Shown here piece after piece: positions 61,539 to 64,000 of a stretch of DNA of 64,000 nt. A model generated the notes under the pieces. It did not search any database and was not told the origin of the DNA. It was given only the letters and a program-made list of their open reading frames with translations. The stretch comes from Kaistella carnis (GTDB lineage Bacteria; Bacteroidota; Bacteroidia; Flavobacteriales; Weeksellaceae): assembly GCF_003860585.1 (NCBI RefSeq), contig NZ_CP034159.1:186001-250000 (forward strand), read 5' to 3'. The translations under genes and the position numbers were made by a program. Every line of letters begins with the position of its first letter. The first letter of the stretch is position 1.

Positions 61539-62732
61539 ATGATTTCTAAAAATTATCTGGAAAATCTTCAGAACGAACTTCAAAATATAAAAAATGATGG
61601 TTTGTTTAAAACCGAACGCATCATTACTTCACAGCAATCTGCCGTGATTGAAGCCAATGGAAAAACTCTTTTGAATTTCTGTGCGAATAACTATTTAGGA
61701 TTATCTAATAATCCCGAAGTGATGAAAGCTTCCCAGGATATGATCGAAAGTCGTGGGTACGGATTATCGTCTGTCCGTTTTATTTGTGGAACTCAGGATA
61801 TTCACAAGGAATTAGAAGCCAAGATTTCTAAGTTTTTAGGTTTGGAAGATACCATTTTATATGCTGCTTGTTTTGATGCAAATGGTGGCGTTTTCGAACC
61901 TTTGTTTACTGATCAGGATGCCATTATCTCTGATGAATTAAATCACGCTTCAATCATTGATGGCGTGCGTTTGTGTAAAGCAACCAGATACCGTTACAAA
62001 AATAATAATATGGCAGATTTGGAAGAGCAGTTAATTGAGGCTTCCAAAATTAATCACCGTTTTAAAATCATCGTTACCGACGGAGTTTTCTCCATGGACG
62101 GAATCGTTGCTGATCTGAAAGGACTTTGCGATTTAGCAGAAAAATATGATTGTTTGGTCATGGTTGATGATTCTCACGCTACAGGATTTATCGGGAAAAC
62201 CGGTCGTGGAACTCATGAAGCAAACGATGTAATGGGTAGAGTAGATATCATCACTTCAACCTTAGGAAAAGCATTAGGCGGCGCGCTTGGCGGATTTACT
62301 TCCGGTAAAAAAGAAATCATCGATATGTTGAGACAGCGTTCCAGACCTTATTTATTCTCGAATTCATTGGCTCCGGGAATTGTTGGGGCAGCGATTAAAG
62401 TGTTGGATATGATTTCCGAGGATACGACTTTGAGGGATAAAGTAATGGAAAATGCGGAATACTTCAGAAAAGAAATGAAAGCCAAAGGTTTTGATATTCC
62501 TGACGGTGATGCAGCAATTGTTCCGGTAATGTTATACGACGCACCTTTAGCCCAAAAAATGGCGGAAAAATTAATGGATGAAGGAATTTATGTCATCGGC
62601 TTCTTTTATCCGGTTGTGCCAAAAGGAAAAGCCAGAATCAGAGTTCAACTTTCTGCGGCTCATACCAGAGAACAGTTAGACAAAGCGATTGCTGCTTTCG
62701 AAAAGGTAGGAAAAGATTTAGGAGTTATTTAA
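61539..62732 (+). CDS. kbl: Glycine C-acetyltransferase (2-amino-3-ketobutyrate CoA ligase)
   Basis: PLP enzyme of the alpha-oxoamine synthase group, converting 2-amino-3-ketobutyrate and CoA to glycine and acetyl-CoA in threonine breakdown. The 397-residue protein has [36 protein letters not shown] and the PLP Lys in [17 protein letters not shown] length near 397 and the early [13 protein letters not shown] match Kbl better than KBL-like sphingolipid or 7-keto-8-aminopelargonate enzymes, though that call is not absolute. No threonine dehydrogenase is adjacent. Confidence 0.93.
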   Translation: MISKNYLENLQNELQNIKNDGLFKTERIITSQQSAVIEANGKTLLNFCANNYLGLSNNPEVMKASQDMIESRGYGLSSVRFICGTQDIHKELEAKISKFLGLEDTILYAACFDANGGVFEPLFTDQDAIISDELNHASIIDGVRLCKATRYRYKNNNMADLEEQLIEASKINHRFKIIVTDGVFSMDGIVADLKGLCDLAEKYDCLVMVDDSHATGFIGKTGRGTHEANDVMGRVDIITSTLGKALGGALGGFTSGKKEIIDMLRQRSRPYLFSNSLAPGIVGAAIKVLDMISEDTTLRDKVMENAEYFRKEMKAKGFDIPDGDAAIVPVMLYDAPLAQKMAEKLMDEGIYVIGFFYPVVPKGKARIRVQLSAAHTREQLDKAIAAFEKVGKDLGVI

Positions 62733-62754
62733 AAACTTGTTCCGAAATATATTT

Positions 62755-62781
62755 AAAAACCTTCTGTAATGGAAGGTTTTT
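62755..62781 (+). terminator. Terminator after kbl
   Basis: AAAACCTTC pairs with GAAGGTTTT around a seven-base loop, then T-rich sequence. Confidence 0.8.
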
Positions 62782-63101
62782 ATATTTTAACCGTAAAAGA
62801 AGTAAAAGGTAATTGAAAAAAATAGTACAAAAGAATGTAAATAATTAAGAGCGTTATTCCTAGCACCTTTTACAACCTTTTGAATGTCCTGATAAATAAA
62901 CCTTTTGGATTTTCTGCGGTCAAAAATTTTCAAGAAATATTTTGTGAACTTTTCATCAGCGTTATTTTAAACTTCAGCCATTAAAAACTTTTGTGACTTT
63001 TTGTTTAAATAACTTTTCAATAGACGTTTTGTGAACTTTCAGCAGCATTATTTTAAACTTCGGCCATTAAAAACTTTTGTGACTTTTGTGATTAAAAAAA
63101 A
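62782..63101. repeat. Intergenic tract with two diverged copies of a 62-64 bp repeat
   Basis: The gap between converging kbl and the permease holds two similar units, 62940-63003 and about 63027-63090, offset by 86-87 bp. Each runs TTTTGTGAACTTT, CAGC(A/G), TTATTTTAAACTTC, GGCCATTAAAAAC, TTTTGTGACTTTT. They differ at a few positions and by one base in length. No frame is open across them, and 62782-62939 shows nothing else. Confidence 0.7.
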
Positions 63102-64000
63102 CTAAGTCAACGATTTTACAATCGAAATAACACTCAAACTAATTATAAGAATCCCAATAACCACAAACATTTTCTTAATCGGAATTCTGCTCGTAAGCAT
63201 TGCTGCAAAAGGTGCGGTAACAATTCCACCAATTAAAAGACCGAGAACTATATTCCAATGCTGAATACCGATTGTTATTACAAAAGTAATTGCGCTGGTA
63301 ATGGTCAGAATAAATTTAGAAAGGGTAGAACTTCCAATCACGTATCTTGGCGTTCGTCCGTCCTTTAATAAACTTCCCGTAACCATCGGTCCCCAACCGC
63401 CGCCGGTAAAGGAATCGATAAACCCGCCGAATAATCCTAAAACTTTGATGTTTCGACTAGATTTCTGAGTGCGTTTTTTCTTTCTATTATTTTTGAAAGC
63501 GTTCCGCAAAATATTAATTCCAAGATATAAAGTGTAACAGGAAATAATTGGTTTTACAATATGCGCATAATGTTGACCAAAATAAGTAAGAGATAATGCG
63601 CCGATAATCGCACCAATAATTGCCGGAATCGCCAAGGCTTTCACCAGTTTCATATTCACATTCTTTAAGCGGAAATGGCTGATGCTTCCCGCTGCAGACG
63701 TAAATGTTTCTGCCGAGTGAATACTTGCGCTAATAATTGGTGGTGCAATATTCAACATTAATAGAATCGTGGTGCAAATAATTCCGTAACCCATTCCCGT
63801 ACTTCCGACAACCAGTTCTGCGACGAAACCAACCGCCAGCATTTTATAAAAAATATGATTGTCGGCATTTAGAAATGCATTGATATCCGGGAATAATTGA
63901 AATTCAAAAAGAATATAAGACAAAACGCCAATTAAAACCATGACGCCGATAATACCAAGATAGATATTAGAACGACGGCGAACGGCTTTCGTTATTTTTT
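63102..64000 (-). CDS. TSUP-family permease (TauE/SafE-like), 5'-truncated by window edge
   Basis: Integral membrane protein with at least seven hydrophobic segments. The region AVGFVAELVVGSTGMGYGIICTTILL and the later GGFIDSFTGGGWGPMVTGSL are the two pseudo-repeats of sulfite-exporter TauE/SafE proteins. An ATG at 63941 is possible, but the frame stays open to the window edge (translated KAVRRRSNIYLGIIGV), continuing a membrane helix, so the true start probably lies beyond base 64000. The substrate is not known. It converges with kbl. Confidence 0.88.
   Translation of the reverse strand, partial: KITKAVRRRSNIYLGIIGVMVLIGVLSYILFEFQLFPDINAFLNADNHIFYKMLAVGFVAELVVGSTGMGYGIICTTILLMLNIAPPIISASIHSAETFTSAAGSISHFRLKNVNMKLVKALAIPAIIGAIIGALSLTYFGQHYAHIVKPIISCYTLYLGINILRNAFKNNRKKKRTQKSSRNIKVLGLFGGFIDSFTGGGWGPMVTGSLLKDGRTPRYVIGSSTLSKFILTITSAITFVITIGIQHWNIVLGLLIGGIVTAPFAAMLTSRIPIKKMFVVIGILIISLSVISIVKSLT

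Noticed and set aside
1-64000. CRISPR arrays, insertion sequences, prophage genes, rRNA genes
   Set aside because: No regularly spaced repeats, transposase, phage structural gene or rRNA sequence was recognised on either strand.

Overview
The window looks like a chromosomal stretch of a flavobacterium from the Chryseobacterium/Kaistella group (Weeksellaceae). The evidence is AT-rich DNA, flavobacterial promoters (TTG, then about 17-20 bp, then TAnnTTTG), weak Shine-Dalgarno sequences, a C-terminal type IX secretion sorting domain, large Bacteroidetes-type signal peptidase I and PurL, and a tRNA-Asp pair behind a typical TACTTTTGC promoter. The genus is an inference from protein character. There is no prophage, insertion sequence, CRISPR array or rRNA operon; most of the window is core genome. 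Both ends cut a gene: an RNA helicase at the left and a TauE/SafE-type permease at the right.

Layout. 1-4.3 kb (minus): DEAD-box helicase, a small lipoprotein, then hpt-adk-obg. 4.4-9.99 kb (plus): purA, a TonB protein, parA-parB-DUF5683-dapB. 10-15.5 kb: signal peptidase I, a WbqC-like protein, a subtilisin-like protease, a lipocalin-like lipoprotein and an OmpA-family lipoprotein. 15.6-19.2 kb: a UbiA-type prenyltransferase, a DprE1-like oxidase, a DprE2-like reductase and a HAD phosphatase, which together resemble the mycobacterial route to polyprenyl-phosphoryl-arabinose. 19.3-21.3 kb: cysteine desulfurase, thioredoxin and two identical tRNA-Asp genes. 21.3-26.4 kb: a mutagenic-repair cassette (DnaE-type polymerase and DinB on minus, a divergent XRE/S24 repressor on plus) with a palindromic operator in the shared promoter. 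26.7-34.3 kb: ADP-glucose pyrophosphorylase-like protein, an SRPBCC protein, sucA, a small secreted protein, sucB, apaG. 34.3-39.9 kb (minus): exonuclease, two paralogous alpha/beta hydrolases around a CorC-like protein, a glycosyltransferase and a lipid A type acyltransferase. 39.9-42.9 kb: thioredoxin-like lipoprotein, aldehyde dehydrogenase, SDR. 42.9-51.9 kb: purB, purL, satD-like, DUF3307, purC, purF. 52-64 kb: outer-membrane barrel, aroB, proline dehydrogenase, priA, PBP4-type dacB, a secreted M1 peptidase, kbl, permease.

How the genes connect. Purine metabolism is strongly represented: de novo steps (purF, purL, purC, purB), the AMP branch (purA), salvage (hpt) and nucleotide balance (adk). 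Cell-envelope functions form a second theme (signal peptidase, PBP4, acyltransferase, glycosyltransferase, TonB, OmpA, DPA-like pathway).

The most interesting signals are: (1) the divergent dinB-dnaE / S24-repressor cassette with operator GATACAATTTGTATC and a repressor lacking the usual Ala-Gly cleavage pair; (2) the DprE1/DprE2/UbiA/HAD cluster, with Ala where the mycobacterial benzothiazinone-target Cys sits; (3) a SatD-like protein with a C-terminal HTH whose promoter carries repeated TATAAG-N8-CTTATA sites; (4) a two-hairpin repeat with compensatory base changes, found in front of both purL and purC; (5) a structured element after lepB and several other small palindromic repeats; (6) priA homology that continues about 34 codons upstream of its first possible ATG/GTG/TTG start. 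All calls rest on reading the sequence and on remembered family knowledge; no database search was run.
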